Origin: JAJDGF01 sp031549325
GTDB taxonomy: Bacteria; Bacillota; Clostridia; Christensenellales; Aristaeellaceae
Reading direction: 5' to 3'
Length of the DNA: 64,000 bases
Assembly: GCA_031549325.1 (NCBI GenBank)
Contig: JAVBQA010000074.1
Location: 10,510-74,509, forward strand
Below the pieces are notes generated by a model that saw only the letters and a list, made by a program, of their open reading frames with translations, was not told the DNA's origin and made no database searches. The translations under genes and the position numbers were made by a program. Positions within the stretch are counted from its first letter, which is position 1. Every line of letters begins with the position of its first letter. Of this stretch, positions 34,057 through 42,997 are shown in pieces.

Positions 34057-35258
34057 GGGTTCACGCCCCCCTTGCTGTCGCACACGGCCTGCGAAACCTG
34101 CTCGCCCGGCGCGACGGTAAAGCCTTCCGGCATCACGGTGTTTGAGCCGATCAGCGCGATCTCGGCATCGCCGTCCGCGCCCACGACACAGCCAGCGCCG
34201 ATCACGCAATGCTCGCCCACGATGGCGCGGCGCACGGTCGCGCCTTCCATGATGACGCTGCCCGGCATGATGGCGCTGTCCTCGACAACGGCCCCCTTCA
34301 TGATCTTCACGTCCGCGAACAGCACCGAGCGGCGCACCGCGCCAAACACCTCGCTGCCCTCGGTGATCAAAGAACCCGTGACCTCGGCCCCCGCGCCGAT
34401 ATAGTGCGGCGGTTGGATGGGGTTGCGCGCGTAGATGCGCCAGTTCTTGTCGTACAGGTTGAAAGCCGGCGGATCCTGGATCAGGTCCATGTTGGCCTCC
34501 CACAGGCTGTGGATGGTCCCGACATCTTTCCAGTAGTCGTCAAAGCTGTAGGCCATCAGCTTTAGCTCATCATTCAGCATCTTGGGGATGATGTTCTGGC
34601 CGAAGTCATTCTTGGACTTTGGGTCCTTCTCGTCCTCGGTCAGGTACTTCTTCAGCACCGGCCAGGTAAACACGTAAACGCCCATGGACGCCTTGTTGCT
34701 CTTGGGCTTTTTCGGTTTTTCCTCGAACTCGACGATGCGGTTCTCCTCGTCGGTGTTCATGATGCCAAAGGACGGCGCTTCCGCCCACGGCACTGGCCGC
34801 ACCGCGATGGTCACGTCCGCGCCGTTTTTGATGTGGCTCCCCAGCATGCGGTTGTAGTCCATCTTGTAGATGTGATCGCCCGACAGGATCAGCACGTAAT
34901 CCGGCTCATACTGCTCGATGAACGTGATGTTCTGGTAGATGGCGTTGGCCGTGCCCTTGTACCACTCGCCGCCCTTGCCCTTGACATAAGGGGGCAGCAC
35001 GAACACGCCGCCGTTGTTCAGATCCAGACCCCAAGGCTGGCCCGAACCGATGTAGTGGTTCAGTTCCAGCGGCTGGTACTGCGTCAGCACGCCCACCGTG
35101 TCGATGCCCGAGTTGGAACAGTTCGACAGCGGAAAATCAATGATCCTGTATTTGCCTCCAAAGGGTACGGCGGGCTTGGCCAGCGTCTGGGTCAAAAGCC
35201 CGAGCCTTGAGCCCTGGCCACCGGCCAGCAGCATGGCGATGCATTGTTTGTGGCGCAT
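34053..35258 (-). CDS. glgC: Glucose-1-phosphate adenylyltransferase
   Basis: Protein of 401 residues that makes ADP-glucose from ATP and glucose-1-phosphate, the committed step of glycogen synthesis. Motifs: GGQGSRLGLLTQTLAKPAVPFGG, YRIIDFPLSNC, GTANAIYQN, LILSGDHIYKMDY and FEEKP. The C-terminal hexapeptide-repeat beta-helix (HYIGAGAEVTGSLI...) follows. AAGGAG precedes the ATG. First gene of the glg operon. Confidence 0.96.
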   Translation of the reverse strand: MRHKQCIAMLLAGGQGSRLGLLTQTLAKPAVPFGGKYRIIDFPLSNCSNSGIDTVGVLTQYQPLELNHYIGSGQPWGLDLNNGGVFVLPPYVKGKGGEWYKGTANAIYQNITFIEQYEPDYVLILSGDHIYKMDYNRMLGSHIKNGADVTIAVRPVPWAEAPSFGIMNTDEENRIVEFEEKPKKPKSNKASMGVYVFTWPVLKKYLTEDEKDPKSKNDFGQNIIPKMLNDELKLMAYSFDDYWKDVGTIHSLWEANMDLIQDPPAFNLYDKNWRIYARNPIQPPHYIGAGAEVTGSLITEGSEVFGAVRRSVLFADVKIMKGAVVEDSAIMPGSVIMEGATVRRAIVGEHCVIGAGCVVGADGDAEIALIGSNTVMPEGFTVAPGEQVSQAVCDSKGGVNP

Positions 35259-35308
35259 TGGGTACCAGCTCCTTCACGCGAGTATACCGGACGTAACTGT
35301 TTGATAAC

Positions 35309-35314
35309 ATTATA
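35309..35314 (-). promoter_or_regulatory. Possible -10 box of the glgCDA operon
   Basis: Minus-strand TATAAT at 35314-35309, about 50 bases upstream of glgC; no good -35 at 16-18 bases. The rest of the 249-base gap to 35507 shows no other clear element. Confidence 0.4.
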
Positions 35315-35507
35315 CGGTATTTGTTGTGCAAATACCAGCTGTTTTAAAAAAAGTTCCGCACGTCCCAATTTTCAATCTGGTTTTTTATGCAATTTCACGG
35401 TCGGCCGTGCGGGGCCGCGTGCCCGCGTCCCAGACATCAGGCACTGAAACCATATATATGAATCCTACCCACGCCGTATACACAACGGGTAAGCAGCGCG
35501 TCAATTC

Positions 35508-36830
35508 TTAAAGAAATCTTCGCGCCGCCTCAACCAACGCCGGGCGTTCGTTGGGAATCCGCTCGTCCATCACCTGCTCCAGCAGCGCGTTCAGCGCTTG
35601 GCCGATTCCAGCGCCCGACAGGCCCAGCTCCATCATGTCCCGCCCATTCACCGCCAGGTCTTTCAGCGAGAAGCAGCTCCGCGCCTGGATCTCCCGCTCC
35701 AGCTGCGCCTCGCACCGCGCGAGGATGGAAAGCTTCTCCTCCCGCAACAAGGGCGAGTGCGCCAGCGTGTCGGCGCGCTGCACCTTCAGCAGGTCGCGCA
35801 AGCCCTGCTCACCCAGCTGGTTCAGCCGCCGCCGGATCCACTTCGGGTCGGGCTCGGGGCGCAGGTCGTGCACCCGGATCAGCGTCAGCACGCGCTCACG
35901 GGTGGCGTTGTCGGACTTCAGCCGGGACAGCACGTCATCCGCCATCCGCTCGCTGCACTTGGCGTGGCCGAAGAAGTGGCCGGTGTTCTGCTCGTCCTGC
36001 ATGAAGCACTGGGGCTTGCCCAGATCATGCAGCAGCATGGTCAGCCGAAGCGCCGGCGTCGGCTCGATGGAGGCAACCGCCCGCGCGGTGTGCTCCCACA
36101 CGTCGCTGTCGTGGTGCGGGTTGTGCTGCTGAAGGCCGACCGCGGGCAGGATTTCGGGCAGCACCTGCCCCAGCAGATCCGGGTATCCGTCCAAAACAGC
36201 CAGCACACCCGGGCCGCACAGCAGCCGCTTCAGCTCCGCGAACACGCGCTCGGCCGACACACAGTCCAGCAGCGCCCGCTTCTCGCGCATGGCGGCGGCG
36301 GTAAAAGGTTCGATCGCAAACTCCAGCTGGCTGGCGAAACGCAGCGCGCGCAGGATGCGCAGCGCGTCCTCCTCGAAACGCCGCAGCGGATCCCCCACGC
36401 AGCGAATGATTCCATTTCTAAGATCCGCTTGCCCGCCAAACAGGTCAATCAGCCGGCCATCCGCGGGCAGCGCCATGGCGTTCACCGTGAAGTCGCGCCG
36501 GGCCAGATCCTCCCGCAGTTCGCCCACGAACCGCACGCTGTCCGGCCGCCGGTGATCCTGGTAATCGCCATCCTTTCGGAAGGTGGTGATCTCATAAGGC
36601 TGGGCATCCACGAGCACCGTCAGCGTGCCGTGCGCGAGCCCCGTCTCAATGACGCGCAGGTCCGAAAAGCAGGCTTTCATCTGATCGGGCGTGGCCGAAG
36701 TGGTGATGTCCCAGTCGCTGGGCGCATGCCCCAGCAGGCTGTCGCGCACGCAGCCGCCCACGGCATACGCCGAATGCCCCGCCGCCAACAGCCTCCCGAT
36801 CAGCATCCGCACCGCGTCCGGCATGGTCAT
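35508..36830 (-). CDS. cca: CCA tRNA nucleotidyltransferase with HD domain
   Basis: Protein of 440 residues. The nucleotidyltransferase head has AVGGCVRDSLLG and SDWDITTSA (catalytic Asp pair), TFRKDGDYQDHRRPD and LARRDFTVNAMAL. The neck region is RFEEDALRILRALRFASQL. An HD domain (LTMLLHDLGKP) follows. It adds or repairs the 3'-CCA of tRNAs. Both tRNA genes in this window already encode CCA, so here it may mainly repair. GGGAGG lies eight bases before the ATG. Confidence 0.95.
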   Translation of the reverse strand: MTMPDAVRMLIGRLLAAGHSAYAVGGCVRDSLLGHAPSDWDITTSATPDQMKACFSDLRVIETGLAHGTLTVLVDAQPYEITTFRKDGDYQDHRRPDSVRFVGELREDLARRDFTVNAMALPADGRLIDLFGGQADLRNGIIRCVGDPLRRFEEDALRILRALRFASQLEFAIEPFTAAAMREKRALLDCVSAERVFAELKRLLCGPGVLAVLDGYPDLLGQVLPEILPAVGLQQHNPHHDSDVWEHTARAVASIEPTPALRLTMLLHDLGKPQCFMQDEQNTGHFFGHAKCSERMADDVLSRLKSDNATRERVLTLIRVHDLRPEPDPKWIRRRLNQLGEQGLRDLLKVQRADTLAHSPLLREEKLSILARCEAQLEREIQARSCFSLKDLAVNGRDMMELGLSGAGIGQALNALLEQVMDERIPNERPALVEAARRFL

Positions 36831-36962
36831 GCGCCTCGCCTCCCAATGCAGGTATTATAGCAGGATCTGGCTCCACATACAAATGTTCAATCGTCCATTC
36901 GCAGGAAATCAGCTGGAAAACTGCGGTTTTGGAGCAAAAATCTGCGCAAAAGCCGGTGGGCT

Positions 36963-36971
36963 TGCTATACT
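36963..36971 (+). promoter_or_regulatory. Possible extended -10 promoter of the ABC exporter pair
   Basis: TGC followed by TATACT at 36966-36971, about ten bases upstream of the GGAGGG Shine-Dalgarno; no clear -35. Confidence 0.45.
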
Positions 36972-36992
36972 TGATACCATGGAGGGATGGCT

Positions 36993-37706
36993 ATGATTTT
37001 GGTTGAGCACGTGACAAAAAAATACGGCAAGCTGCTGGCGAACGACGACGTATCGCTGGAGGTGAAGCCCGGCGAGCTGTCTGTGCTGCTCGGGCCGAAC
37101 GGCGCAGGCAAGAGCACGCTGATCAAGAGCGTGTGCGCGCTGCTGCGGTTCGACGGGCGCATCCACATCGGCGGGCACGACAACCACACCACCGAGGCCA
37201 AGCGGCTGCTGGGGTACGTGCCCGAGATGCCGTCGCTATACCCGATGCTCACCGCCTGGGAGCACCTGGAGTTCATCGCCCGAGCCTATCGGCTGGACGA
37301 CGCGTGGAAGGCCCGCGCCGAGGCGCTGCTGCGGCGCTTTGAGCTGGACGACAAGCGCAGCAAGCTGGGCAAAGAACTCTCCAAGGGCATGCAGCAGAAA
37401 CTGAGCGTGTGCCTGGCTCTGATCCCTCAGCCCCAGGCGCTGATTCTGGACGAGCCGCTGGTGGGCCTGGATCCCCACGCGATCCGCGAGCTGAAGGCGC
37501 TGTTGCTTGAGCTGAAGCGCTCCGGCTGCGCGCTGCTGATGAGCACACACATGATCGAAAGCGTGGAGGACGACTGGGACGCAACCCACATCATGATCGG
37601 CGGACGCGCCGCCCGCAGCGTGAAAAGAGGGGAACTGAACGGGGAGAGCCTGGAAGATGTGTTCTTCCAGATCACCGAGGGCAAGGGGGCAATGCCTCAT
37701 GCGTAG
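36993..37706 (+). CDS. ABC transporter ATP-binding protein (exporter type)
   Basis: Protein of 237 residues: Walker A GPNGAGKST, signature LSKGMQQKLSVCLAL, Walker B ALILDEPLVGLDP, switch His in MSTHMIES. The signature has the LSKGMQQ form seen in ATPases of ABC-2-like exporters. It works with the membrane protein encoded next, which overlaps it by eight bases. ATG 36993 is favoured over 36987 as GGAGGG lies six bases upstream. Substrate unknown. Confidence 0.92.
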   Translation: MILVEHVTKKYGKLLANDDVSLEVKPGELSVLLGPNGAGKSTLIKSVCALLRFDGRIHIGGHDNHTTEAKRLLGYVPEMPSLYPMLTAWEHLEFIARAYRLDDAWKARAEALLRRFELDDKRSKLGKELSKGMQQKLSVCLALIPQPQALILDEPLVGLDPHAIRELKALLLELKRSGCALLMSTHMIESVEDDWDATHIMIGGRAARSVKRGELNGESLEDVFFQITEGKGAMPHA

Positions 37707-39279
37707 CCTTGGATACCTGCTGCTGACCAGCCTCAAGAACACGCTGCTCGAGCTTCGGCACAAGCCGGCCAAGCTGATCATGGTGCTGGCGCTGGCCGCA
37801 CTGATTTGTGCCATGCCGTTCCTGGGACAGCTGCAGGCGCAGAACGCCACGCAGCACTTTGACCTGGGGTATCTGAAGCTGGCATTCTTTCTGTATCTGA
37901 TGATCTTTGTGGGCGCGGCGCTGATGAGCGGGCTGTCGTCGGGCAGCACGTTTTTTGAGATGAACGACGTGAACCTGCTGTTTGTGTCCCCCATCAGCCC
38001 GCGCAAGATATTGCTGTACGGACTGGTGCGCATGTTCAAGACCGCGTTCTGGGCGGGGTTCTTCCTGCTGTTCCAGTACGGCAACATCGCGCGGGCGTTT
38101 GCCATCGGCTACGGAGCGATCCTGATCTTGCTCGCTGTGTTTATGCTGTGCATGGTGGTCTGCCAGATCCTGAGCCTGCTGATCTACAGCCTGACCAACG
38201 GCAATCCCCGCAGAAAGCGCTGGGTGAGGATCGTGGCGTGCCTGGCCTATGCGCCGCTGCTCGCGCAGGCGGTCATCTGTTACCTGCAAGCGAGCACCCC
38301 GCTGGGCGCGCTGGAAGCCTTTGTGCGCGCGCCGCTGCTGAACGCCTTGCCCATCGCGGGCTGGGGCGCGGGCGGGGCCATCCTACTGATCGGCGGGCAG
38401 ACGCTGACCGGCGCGCTGCTGCTGCTGCTTTCCGGGGTGGTCGGCGCGCTGATGGTGGTTGTTATCCTGCGCGCCAACATGGACTACTATGAAGATGTGC
38501 TGGTGGCCACCGAGACCGCCTTTGAGAAAAAGCGCGCCGCCCAGGAGGGCAATTTGGACGCCACGAACCAGCGCAAGGTAAAAGTGTCCGGCGAGGGGCT
38601 GTGGGGCGCGGGGTCCAGCGCGCTGTTTGGCAAACACCTGCGGGAGACACTGCGCGAAAGCCGCCTGCCGTTCATCGGGCTGCCATCGGTTTTCCTCATC
38701 GCGGGCTCGATCGTGATGAGCCTGCTGCTGAAGGGCATGGGCCTCGTCGCGCTGCTGCAAATCCTGATGTGGGTTCAGATCTTCCTGATCGGCACCGGGC
38801 GCGGGCTGAAGGAGACTTACCGCCACTACATCTACTTGATCCCCGAGCCGCCCACCAGCAAGCTCACCTGGGCGAATCTGGAGCTAGTCTTGCGCACGCT
38901 GATCGAGGCGGTGCTGGTGTTCTCGGTGGCCGGCGTGGTGATGGAGGCGGGCTTTTCCCTGATCCTTCTGTGCATCGCGTGCTACGCGCTGTTCTCGATG
39001 CTGCTGCTCGCCGTGAATTTTCTGTCCATGCGCTGGACTGCGGCCGACCTGAGCCAAGGCCTGATGATCTTCTACTACTATCTGGCCGTTGTGCTCGTCA
39101 TGCTGCCCGGGCTAACCGCCGCGCTGATCGTGGGCTTTTCCGTGGGCGGCAACGCCGGGGTTCTGCTTGGGCTCGCGATCCTGTGCGCCTGGCAGCTGAT
39201 TGCCTCGCTGCTTTGCTTCTTTTTCGCCCGCGGCGTGCTTGGCAGCTGCGACATGCCAACGATGGGGGCGAAGGGCTGA
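37699..39279 (+). CDS. Putative ABC exporter membrane protein
   Basis: Protein of 526 residues with about ten to twelve membrane segments in two groups separated by a charged cytoplasmic region (VATETAFEKKRAAQEGNLDATNQRKVKVSGEGLWG, about 270-310). The pattern SGLSSGSTFFEMNDVNLLFVSPISPRKILLYGLVRM matches the putative ABC exporter family that pairs with a single ATPase. Cargo is unknown; antimicrobial peptides or lipids are possible by analogy. Translation is coupled to the ATPase gene. Confidence 0.85.
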   Translation: MRSLGYLLLTSLKNTLLELRHKPAKLIMVLALAALICAMPFLGQLQAQNATQHFDLGYLKLAFFLYLMIFVGAALMSGLSSGSTFFEMNDVNLLFVSPISPRKILLYGLVRMFKTAFWAGFFLLFQYGNIARAFAIGYGAILILLAVFMLCMVVCQILSLLIYSLTNGNPRRKRWVRIVACLAYAPLLAQAVICYLQASTPLGALEAFVRAPLLNALPIAGWGAGGAILLIGGQTLTGALLLLLSGVVGALMVVVILRANMDYYEDVLVATETAFEKKRAAQEGNLDATNQRKVKVSGEGLWGAGSSALFGKHLRETLRESRLPFIGLPSVFLIAGSIVMSLLLKGMGLVALLQILMWVQIFLIGTGRGLKETYRHYIYLIPEPPTSKLTWANLELVLRTLIEAVLVFSVAGVVMEAGFSLILLCIACYALFSMLLLAVNFLSMRWTAADLSQGLMIFYYYLAVVLVMLPGLTAALIVGFSVGGNAGVLLGLAILCAWQLIASLLCFFFARGVLGSCDMPTMGAKG

Positions 39280-39325
39280 CGGGAAAACGCCAGGGAACAC
39301 TGCGCCCACCCCCAGCTTGCGATAA

Positions 39326-39482
39326 TACCAATGAAAAATAGTAACGCCTCCAAAGCGGCGAGAGTTTTTTTCGCCCTGCAAGGAGCTGGAGTGCAGTGTA
39401 GCAGAGCTACGCTAAGCGGAGGGCGACGCCGCAGGGCGGAAATAAATCCGGCGCGACGTGACGTTACTATTTTGAATTGGTA
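39326..39482. mobile_element. MITE-like element of 157 bases with TAA flanking repeats
   Basis: Terminal inverted repeats of 21 bases at 39326-39346 and 39462-39482 (outer end TACCAAT, inner end AATAGTAACG) match at 19 of 21 positions and are flanked by the same three bases, TAA (39323-39325 and 39483-39485). The interior has no ORF but is rich in short inverted repeats, such as CGCCCTGC with GCAGGGCG and GTAGC with GCTAC. It sits between the exporter gene and its likely terminator. Confidence 0.65.
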
Positions 39483-39490
39483 TAAGACTT

Positions 39491-39520
39491 GAGCGCCCGA
39501 CAGTCGTCGGGCGCTCTTCC
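39491..39520 (+). terminator. Hairpin terminator downstream of the exporter operon
   Basis: Perfect eleven-base stem GAGCGCCCGAC (39491-39501) with GTCGGGCGCTC (39506-39516), four-base loop, followed by a T-rich tail (TTCCTTTTG). May also act for the convergent BMP gene. Confidence 0.75.
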
Positions 39521-39567
39521 TTTTGTGCTTCTATGTAGACTTCTTTGGTGAATGCATATCGCGGGGA

Positions 39568-40665
39568 TTAGCCCACGGTGATGCCCTCCACGAACCAGTT
39601 GATCTGCAGGATTTCGGCCGGGGTCAGCGTGGTGCCCGCCGGAACCTTCTCCGCGCCGGTGTTGTCGTTGATCGGGCCCACGAACACGCCGAAGCTGCCG
39701 TTCAGGATGCTCTCTGTCGCCGTCAGGATCGCCTCTTCGGTGCCCTCGGCGCAGTTCTTGGTCAGCGGCGCCAGGCCCACCAGCCCTTCAGACAGGCCCA
39801 TCAGGCTGTTCTCAGGGGTCCAGGTGCCGTCGATGACCTTCTGCACGGCGTCCGTCACGTAGATTCCCCAGTTCCAGACCGGCGCGGTCAGCACGGCGTC
39901 CGGGCCGAACTCTTCGACGTTGGCGTTGTAGCCCACGGCGAACAGCCCGTTCTCCTGGGCGGCCACCACCGGGCCGGTGGTATCGCAGTGCTGGGCCAGA
40001 ATGCCGCAGCCCGCGGCGATCAGCGCGTCGGCCACCTGGCGCTCGGCGGTCGGGTTGTACCAGGAGTTGGTGACCTTGACGGTCATCGTCACGTCCGGGT
40101 TCACCGACTTGGCGCCCAGGTAGTAGGCGTTCAGGCTGTAGACGACCTCGGGCACCGTGTCAAAAGCGGCCACATAGCCCAGGTGGTTGTTGCCGGTCTC
40201 CTTGGCTTTCAGGCCGGCGGCGATGCCGCTCAGGTAGCGCGCCTCGTAGATGCGGCCGAAGTAGTTGTTGTAGTTGGCGTCGTTGCTCTCGTAGCCCGAG
40301 CAGTGGGAGAAAATCACGTCCGGATACTCTTCGGAGAGCTCGGTCATGTAGGGCATGAAGCCGAAGCTGGTGGCGAAGATGGCGTTGCAGCCCTGCTCGA
40401 CCAGCTCGCGAATCGCGGTCTCACAGGCGCTGTCCTCGGTGACGTTCTTCTTGATGAGGATTTGGTCATCGCGAAGCCCCAGCGCGGCCTGCATCTGCAG
40501 CGTGCCCTGGTGGTGCGCGTAGGTGTAGCCCATGTCGGTCACGTCGCCGATGTAGATGAACCCGAGCTTGAGATCGTCCTTGTTGACCGGGTTGAACGCC
40601 ATCGCGGATGACGCAAAACCAAGCACCATCACCAGGCACAACAGGGCGCAGAGCAGCTTCTTCAT
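39568..40665 (-). CDS. BMP-family (basic membrane protein / nucleoside-type) substrate-binding protein
   Basis: Protein of 365 residues with a signal peptide (MKKLLCALLCLVMVLGFASSAMA, cut before FNPV) and no lipobox. The mature part (KLGFIYIGDVTDMGYTYAHHQG, FATSFGFMPYMTELSEEYPDVIFSHCSGY, GILAQHCDTTGPVVAAQENGLFAVGYN) is typical of BMP/PnrA-like proteins that bind nucleosides. No ATPase or permease lies beside it, so it is an orphan here. TAGGAGG is ten bases before the ATG at 40665. Confidence 0.92.
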   Translation of the reverse strand: MKKLLCALLCLVMVLGFASSAMAFNPVNKDDLKLGFIYIGDVTDMGYTYAHHQGTLQMQAALGLRDDQILIKKNVTEDSACETAIRELVEQGCNAIFATSFGFMPYMTELSEEYPDVIFSHCSGYESNDANYNNYFGRIYEARYLSGIAAGLKAKETGNNHLGYVAAFDTVPEVVYSLNAYYLGAKSVNPDVTMTVKVTNSWYNPTAERQVADALIAAGCGILAQHCDTTGPVVAAQENGLFAVGYNANVEEFGPDAVLTAPVWNWGIYVTDAVQKVIDGTWTPENSLMGLSEGLVGLAPLTKNCAEGTEEAILTATESILNGSFGVFVGPINDNTGAEKVPAGTTLTPAEILQINWFVEGITVG

Positions 40666-40735
40666 GAGATCCAATCCTCCTAAAACACTTTGTTCGTCCA
40701 CAGAAAACACGAACATTTCCCCTTGGATATGTCTA

Positions 40736-40764
40736 AGTGTACACAGATTTACCGGAAATATCAA
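40736..40764 (-). promoter_or_regulatory. Sigma-A promoter of the BMP-protein gene
   Basis: Minus-strand TTGATA at 40764-40759, 17-base spacer, TACACT at 40741-40736. Confidence 0.7.
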
Positions 40765-40959
40765 CCGCAATCTGCCAGTTAACCAGAAATTTATCGCGTA
40801 AAGGCGATTATTGTCGATTTTTGTCAAAGGAGCCCATGCGCTTCGCCTTCTCCCGGGAGCGCAGGGAGTGTCGCGCCCCCCAAGCCGCCCCCATCCCCTC
40901 ATATCCCCGCCCGTCTCCGCATAAAATGCCCGTGCAAGCGGGAGGTGAGGTTTTTGTAT

Positions 40960-41961
40960 ATGCAGCCGATGCTCATAATCCGCTCGGCGGTGCCGGGCAT
41001 GGTGTTTGTCAACGGACGGTTTGCCGGGGAGGCAGGCGAAGACAGCGCCGTCTCTATGCCGGTAAGCGCCAGAGGAATGTTATATATTGAACTCAGACCG
41101 CTTCAGGGTGGCTACCTCCCGCTTGCTCGGCGTTTTGCGATGGCGAATGGACGGCCGGTGGGCACGTCCATCGAGGGACAACCGGGCCTCTCCGCGCTGA
41201 GTTGGCCGGGCGGCGTCTTGGAGATCGAGCTCGCGCCCGAGCGCGCGCGGGCCACCCCGCCAAAAGTGCTCTCCGGCGCGCAGGGGGATCTGACGCTGCG
41301 GCTGATCGACGGCGACACCACGCAGCTCGAGCTGACCCGGAACGGCCAGGCGGCCGTGCATTCGCTGCCCGACGGCGCGCAGCCTCCCGAGGCGCGCGCG
41401 CTGCCCGACGGCACGCTGGCGCTGACCGGCGACGCCGACGCCGGACGCTACCTGCTGCTGCTGGGGCCGGATCTTTCAGACGCGCTGCTCTCGGTGACCG
41501 GCCGCGAGGTGGAACTGACCGACAGCCAATCCGTGCGCGCGCTGGTGGACATGGGCGACACCGTTGGCCACGCGCGCCTTATGCACTGGAGCCGCGCGGG
41601 CGGCCGCTTCGTGCCCGGCGAGACCGAGTCGCTATGGGCGCAGGGCGCTCCCGTCTGGCCGGACGACCCCGAGGCCACCGCACTCGCCGCCCTCGAAGCC
41701 TCCCTGCTGGGCCTGCGCGACGAGTCTCACGCCTATTTCACCCCCGGCTTTCGCGCCCAGGACAACCGAGCCCTCGCGGAAGCCCGCGCCGCCGACGGCT
41801 GCACCCGCCTGCGCTATCCGCTGCCCGATGGCCGTCAGGCCGTGGGTCTGGTCAGCCTCAGCGGCGACAACTGCGCGCACGTCACCCCCGTCGCTTACCA
41901 CGCCCTCCCCATGGGGGGCACGCAAGGCGCCTGGCGGCTGGACTCCATGGAGCTGGCGTAA
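40960..41961 (+). CDS. Hypothetical protein of 333 residues
   Basis: No family recognised. The protein has no signal peptide or membrane segment and looks beta-rich, with an N-terminal part (IRSAVPGMVFVNGRFAGEAGED...LRPLQGGYLPLARRF) resembling a small beta-sandwich or PEGA-like fold, and a more helical middle (DPEATALAALEASLLGLRDESHAYFTPGF). The reading frame has the base composition of its neighbours. The start is uncertain: ATG 40960 (GTGAGG nine bases before), TTG 40954 or GTG 40945 (which overlaps the GGAGG). A two-way terminator lies downstream at 42188-42221. Confidence 0.7.
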   Translation: MQPMLIIRSAVPGMVFVNGRFAGEAGEDSAVSMPVSARGMLYIELRPLQGGYLPLARRFAMANGRPVGTSIEGQPGLSALSWPGGVLEIELAPERARATPPKVLSGAQGDLTLRLIDGDTTQLELTRNGQAAVHSLPDGAQPPEARALPDGTLALTGDADAGRYLLLLGPDLSDALLSVTGREVELTDSQSVRALVDMGDTVGHARLMHWSRAGGRFVPGETESLWAQGAPVWPDDPEATALAALEASLLGLRDESHAYFTPGFRAQDNRALAEARAADGCTRLRYPLPDGRQAVGLVSLSGDNCAHVTPVAYHALPMGGTQGAWRLDSMELA

Positions 41962-42187
41962 GGGGGACGATGCGGAGCTCCGCCCCTGCACCCCGCTGGG
42001 GACGTCGTCCCCAAACGGCAAATAAGGAAGAGGCCGCGCATAAAGTTGCGAAAGGCATTGGCGCGCCGCCAAGCCGAAGGGGCGAAGGGGCGAAGCGCGG
42101 CAGCGCACGCTGAACGGACGAGGCCGCGCGACGCGCCACACGATTCGCAAATGCCTGCGGCAGGTATTAGAACGCGATCGAACAGAA
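41962..42187. other. Non-coding stretch with GC-rich imperfect inverted repeats
   Basis: No gene was found. The segment 42045-42170 has the look of a degenerate short repeat: AGGCATT near 42053 facing AATGCC near 42148, and a GC-rich core with GGGGCGAAG repeated. The core loosely resembles the cores of the MITE-like element at 39.4 kb and of the gap at 63.6 kb. No promoter could be assigned. Confidence 0.35.
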
Positions 42188-42221
42188 AAATCGGACACCG
42201 CCAATGGTGTCCGATTTGTTT
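42188..42221. terminator. Two-way intrinsic terminator
   Basis: Perfect twelve-base stem AAATCGGACACC (42188-42199) with GGTGTCCGATTT (42206-42217), six-base loop. A TTTTT follows on the minus-strand reading and GTTT on the plus, so it can serve both convergent genes. Confidence 0.85.
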
Positions 42222-42265
42222 CCCGGTCGAGGATTGCCAGAGGCATCATGCCCTTTGGCGGGGCC

Positions 42266-42994
42266 TCAGGGGCAGCTTCCCCGAAACGCATACGCTCCGA
42301 TGGCCACGGAGACGGCGAGGTTGAGAGAGTCGATGGCGTCGGATTGTTCGATAAAGACGGGCTGCCCCAGGGCGGCAAACTCAGGAGGGAGGCCGGTTTG
42401 CTCGTTGCCGAAGACCAGCGAGAACAGGGGCGCGTGGGCTTTCACCGCCTCGGCCAACGGCGTCGCGCCATCCAGCATGAACGGATAGAGCGCGTGGTCC
42501 GGGAAGGCGGCGCGGTAATCCGGGAAGTCGTCGTAGGCGCGCACGTTCATCTGGTAGAACGCGCCCATGGAGGCGCGCAGCGCGTGGGGATCAAACACGT
42601 CCACGCAGGGGCGAACCACCGCCACATCCACAAACCCAAAACCCAGGCAGGCCCGAAGCGCGGTGCCCAGGTTGCCCATGTCGGAGATGCGGTGCAGCAC
42701 CACGTGGGGCCGTTCCCTCGAAAGCTGCGCCTCGTACTTGTCAAACACCAGCGCGGCGAAGCAGTTGTCCTTTTTCGACTCGCGGCGCAGCACTCGCTCG
42801 GCCAGCTCCTCGCGAACGCCCAAATCCTCGCAGCGCCGGCGCAGCTTGGCCACGCCGTCGCTTTCGAGGCCCTCCGGGTGCAGCAACAGCCGCTGCGCCG
42901 CCTCGGGCCGGGCCTGCAGCAAATTCAGCGCCGGGTACACGCCCAGCGCGTAGCTGTAGGGCAAGCTCTTGTCGTAAGCCTCCAGCTTGGGCAT
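42266..42994 (-). CDS. TrmH/SpoU-family RNA 2'-O-methyltransferase
   Basis: Protein of 242 residues with the three SPOUT motifs: HRISDMGNLGTALRACLGFG (motif 1), LVFGNEQTGLPPE (motif 2) and SDAIDSLNLAVSVAIGAYAF (motif 3), which form the knotted SAM site. The first about 95 residues are an RNA-recognition part. The target (rRNA or tRNA) is not known. Starts three bases after the stop of the Gfo/Idh gene, so probably co-transcribed. Confidence 0.92.
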   Translation of the reverse strand: MPKLEAYDKSLPYSYALGVYPALNLLQARPEAAQRLLLHPEGLESDGVAKLRRRCEDLGVREELAERVLRRESKKDNCFAALVFDKYEAQLSRERPHVVLHRISDMGNLGTALRACLGFGFVDVAVVRPCVDVFDPHALRASMGAFYQMNVRAYDDFPDYRAAFPDHALYPFMLDGATPLAEAVKAHAPLFSLVFGNEQTGLPPEFAALGQPVFIEQSDAIDSLNLAVSVAIGAYAFRGSCP

Positions 42995-42997
42995 GCG

